The position numbers and the translations under genes are program-made. The notes beneath the pieces were generated by a model that was not told the origin of the DNA, made no database searches, and saw only the letters and a program-made list of their open reading frames with translations. Positions 60,168-62,446 of a stretch of 62,446 nucleotides of DNA are shown piece after piece. Origin of the DNA: Bacteroidota bacterium (GTDB taxonomy: Bacteria; Bacteroidota; Rhodothermia; Rhodothermales; JANQRZ01); contig JBCDKT010000021.1 in NCBI GenBank assembly GCA_038746285.1, positions 1 to 62,446 of the forward strand, written 5' to 3'. Position 1 is the first letter of the stretch. Each line of letters starts with the position of its first letter.

Positions 60168-60331
60168 CTAGTGCTGCGACAAGCTCACGCTGACAGGTGT
60201 GTCATCCTGAACGTGGTTCCCTGCGGGGAGGCTTCGCGTTCACGATCTCCAAGCCACGCCTTAGATCCCGGATCGGGGTCCGGGATGACAAGGTCGAGCG
60301 ACCTGTCAGTCTCAATGTGCCAGAGGACTAG
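60168..60331. mobile_element. 164-bp palindromic CTAG element, copy 2
   Basis: Same length and ends as copy 1 (CTAGTGCTGCGACAAGCTC...GTGCCAGAGGACTAG); the middle about 50 bases differ. Its right CTAG contains the TAG stop codon of the LysM gene. Confidence 0.82.
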
Positions 60332-60783
60332 GCCGCGTTCGGGATGCGGATCTTCTGGCCCGGGTAGATCTTGTCCGGGTCCTGGATGACCTCGCGGTTG
60401 GCCTCGAAGAGGTCCTTGTACTTCTGCGGGTCGCCGTAGAACCGGTCGGCGATCTTCGAGAGCGAGTCGCCGCTCTCGATCGTGTAGTACTGCGTCGCAG
60501 CTACGGGAGCGGCGGCCTCCTCACCAGCGATCTTCAGGTTATCGTCGTCCACGTAGCCGACGCCCTTGACGTTGCCTGCGATGAGGGCGGCTTTCTCCTT
60601 CACCGCCTGCGAGCGCGCGGTGCCGTGGAGTTCCACGCGCCCGTCCTTGAACATCACGCCGAGGTTGTCGATGCCGCTGCCGAGCTCGCTGCCCAGCTTC
60701 TCGCGGATGGCGTCGGCTTCGCCGCCTTCTTTGCCGCCGAAGAGGTTGTCGCCTGCGTCTTTGAGAAAATCGAGGAGTCCCAT
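60328..60783 (-). CDS. BON-LysM protein (Kbp/YgaU-like)
   Basis: 151 residues. BON-like domain (NLGVMFKDGRVELHGTARSQAVKEKAALIAGNVKGVGYVDDDNL) then LysM (YYTIESGDSLSKIADRFYGDPQKYKDLFEANREVIQDPDKIYPGQKIRIP). This is the layout of potassium-binding Kbp. It is cytosolic in E. coli. The last codon and stop are made by the CTAG element. Confidence 0.9.
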   Translation of the reverse strand: MGLLDFLKDAGDNLFGGKEGGEADAIREKLGSELGSGIDNLGVMFKDGRVELHGTARSQAVKEKAALIAGNVKGVGYVDDDNLKIAGEEAAAPVAATQYYTIESGDSLSKIADRFYGDPQKYKDLFEANREVIQDPDKIYPGQKIRIPNAA

Positions 60784-61016
60784 AAGGGTTTGGTGTCTGA
60801 GTTGAGGGGGGTGAGACGTGCGGAGGGCAAACGTGGGTGCCCTCGGGCGCGTTCCGCCGGGCGGGTAGGGCGCGTGTCCACCTGGCAGTCAGCTCCCGCC
60901 AACCAACCATACGTTTCTTCATTGTTTTAGTAATTTGCGTTTGACGGAAATTATGTGTATTGTGTGAAGCGCACCTCGTGTGTGCCTTTGCCTTCCCTCA
61001 CTCACACCCACTCACC
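60784..61016. other. Divergent promoter region before the right-edge secreted protein
   Basis: It includes an AT-rich part with TAATTTGC (60931-60938) and GTGTATTGTGTG, probably the promoter of the + strand gene. No gene found. Confidence 0.4.
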
Positions 61017-62446
61017 ATGTCCTACACCTCTCTACTCCGCTACGCGCTCCTGTGCGCGTTCGTCCTCGCTGGCTCCGGCCTCGCACAGGCCCAGCAGCTC
61101 GCACCGCGCGAAGCCGAGGCGCTTGGCCTGGAGCAGGCTACCGAGCGGTCCACTGAGACTTCGTTCGCCGCACGGGGCGGCCTTCAGGTGTGCGTCGACG
61201 ACGTACTGCTCATCGTTGACTCCGGCATCGACGGTGTCGCCGTTCACGACCCGGCCACCGGGGACCTTGTGAACCCCAGCTTCATCGCCGACCCCGACAA
61301 CCTGACCACGCCGAAGAACGCCATCGGCAACTTTGACGGCGACGGCATCTTCGTGATCGACCAACTCGAGGACGGCGTCTTTGAGTACGACTGCGACGGC
61401 AACTTCGTCGGCCTCTTCGCTCCGGCTGGCGGCGTCGACGTGTCGATCCTCGACAACGCCATCGGCATCACGATCAGCCCAGACGGGACTGAACTCTGGG
61501 CTACGGTCACCGGCAACACGAACCAGGACGCCGTCGCCCGCTTCGACCAAAGCGGCACCTACCTCGGTAACCTCGTTGCCAACGGGGCTGGCGGCGTGGA
61601 CGGCCCGTTCGACGTACTCGTGCGCGACAGCGACCTCCTCGTTCCAGCCATCAACACCGACGACGTTCACCAGTACGACCTCGCTGGCACCTTCCTGGGC
61701 ATCTTCCAGGAAGCAGCCTCGGCGCTCGACTTTCCGCAACAGGCCAACCTCGCCTCGAACGGCAACGTGCTCGTAGCCGGTTCCTTCGGGGCATCGGGCT
61801 ACTACGAGTACGACAGTGCGGGCATGGAGGTCGGGTTCTACAATGTGCAGGACGACATCCCGCGCGGCGTCTACGAACTGCCCAACGGCAACCTCCTCGT
61901 CACCGGCTCGACGTCGGGTGCGTTCACCGCAGAGATCACGCGCTCGAACATGCTCGTCCGCACGATCGGTACGGCGAACCAGTACATCGAGCTGTTCGAG
62001 GCTCCGGTCAGCGGCGACCCGATTGAGATCGACGCCTCGCCCGACTCGCAGTCTGCACCGCAGGGCGGGACTGCAGCCTTCGACTACTCGGTCACCAACA
62101 ACACAAACACAGCTCAGACCGGGGTCGTCTTCTACGAGGTCTTCCGCAACGGCCTCTCGGTCGCAGGGCCCATCCAGGTCGCCTCCGGCACCCTCCAGGC
62201 CGGCCAGACCATCGCCTCCGGCTTCGGCGTGAACGTCCCCGGCGGCGCACCGCTCGGGCTCTACAGCGTCGAGATCAGCGTCGGCCCGAGCAACGGCAAC
62301 GGGGTGGCCACCGACGCGGTCGCGGTCGAGGTCACCGGCAGCGCCCGCCCGGCAGGCTCCGCAACCACCTGGTCGCTGGCCGAGGCCCAGGCGTGGGACG
62401 CCGAAGACGCCCTCGGTGCCGCTGCCCGGACGGCTGAGCTCGCAGC
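61017..62446 (+). CDS. Secreted beta-propeller/Ig-like protein, cut by the window end
   Basis: At least 476 residues from ATG 61017, with no stop before the edge. Signal peptide (LLRYALLCAFVLAGSGLAQAQ), then NHL-like repeats such as GVFEYDCDGNFVGLFAP, VARFDQSGTYLGNLV, VHQYDLAGTFLGIFQ and YYEYDSAGMEVGFYN, indicating a propeller. Residues about 340-445 form an Ig-like domain like that of the 42.4-kb beta-helix protein (LPSG-type spacing, GLYSVEISVG). There that domain precedes a Por sorting tail, so one is expected just outside the window. Confidence 0.78.
   Translation, partial: MSYTSLLRYALLCAFVLAGSGLAQAQQLAPREAEALGLEQATERSTETSFAARGGLQVCVDDVLLIVDSGIDGVAVHDPATGDLVNPSFIADPDNLTTPKNAIGNFDGDGIFVIDQLEDGVFEYDCDGNFVGLFAPAGGVDVSILDNAIGITISPDGTELWATVTGNTNQDAVARFDQSGTYLGNLVANGAGGVDGPFDVLVRDSDLLVPAINTDDVHQYDLAGTFLGIFQEAASALDFPQQANLASNGNVLVAGSFGASGYYEYDSAGMEVGFYNVQDDIPRGVYELPNGNLLVTGSTSGAFTAEITRSNMLVRTIGTANQYIELFEAPVSGDPIEIDASPDSQSAPQGGTAAFDYSVTNNTNTAQTGVVFYEVFRNGLSVAGPIQVASGTLQAGQTIASGFGVNVPGGAPLGLYSVEISVGPSNGNGVATDAVAVEVTGSARPAGSATTWSLAEAQAWDAEDALGAAARTAELA

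Overview
The window is high-GC bacterial DNA with a dense gene layout. Secreted proteins carry a C-terminal Por-type sorting domain (YPNP...VYDVLGR...G-YV-R), promoters look like the Bacteroidota -7 box (TAnnTTTG, here mostly TAYCTTYC), and Shine-Dalgarno sequences are absent. Together with a CruF/CrtB/glycosyltransferase/acyltransferase carotenoid cluster, this points to the Rhodothermia branch of Bacteroidota (Salinibacter, Rubrivirga and Rubricoccus relatives). That placement is inference; there is no rRNA or tRNA gene in the window.

Layout. 0.1-1.8 kb: secreted PA-domain protein. 2.0-2.4 kb: broken DUF4130 gene. 2.7-7.6 kb: hemG, a hypothetical gene, glyS, and a diadenylate cyclase fused to a DsbA-like domain. 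8.0-12.5 kb: carotenoid cluster cruF-crtB-acyltransferase-(TPR protein)-glycosyltransferase. 12.7 kb: pyrF. 13.7-20.1 kb: subtilase with a possibly phase-variable start and two tandem beta-propeller paralogues. 20.2-24.4 kb: DUF2851, a four-helix-bundle (23S-IVP family) gene inside inverted repeats, an ABM-domain protein and a TonB receptor. 24.8-28.3 kb: giant DUF4175 protein. 28.3-29.2 kb: intact IS5-family element. 29.2-32.4 kb: two BMC vertex proteins, thioesterase, sensor kinase. 33.2-37.0 kb: alpha-oxoamine synthase, deoB, GAF/GGDEF-like membrane protein. 37.1-42.3 kb: minus-strand run with lysine 2,3-aminomutase, zinc ribbon, ATP-grasp ligase and two paralogous membrane proteins, then R2lox. 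42.4-49.3 kb: beta-helix surface protein, dienelactone hydrolase, phytol/dolichol kinase-like protein, lipase, YqgE, MscS and a toxin-antitoxin pair. 49.3-56.1 kb: cysteine desulfurase, murA, ABC exporter, cyclophilin, CPBP protease, DUF2256, cupin. 56.1-60.8 kb: two DUF3857 proteins and a LysM protein. 61.0 kb to the edge: a secreted protein cut by the window end.

The most unusual signal is between the genes. At least eight intergenic sites carry short tandem arrays, purine-rich on the + strand on one side and pyrimidine-rich on the other (units of 7, 8, 9, 15 or 20 bp), around a core with a TAnnTTYC promoter-like box. The pyrimidine arm often abuts a start codon. The same GAGGAC motif forms the inverted repeats around the four-helix-bundle gene, so the arrays and that gene may belong to one family of mobile elements. 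Separate palindromic elements are also present: a 164-bp pair starting and ending in CTAG and placed exactly on stop codons, and a 141-bp hairpin element with 7-bp direct repeats.
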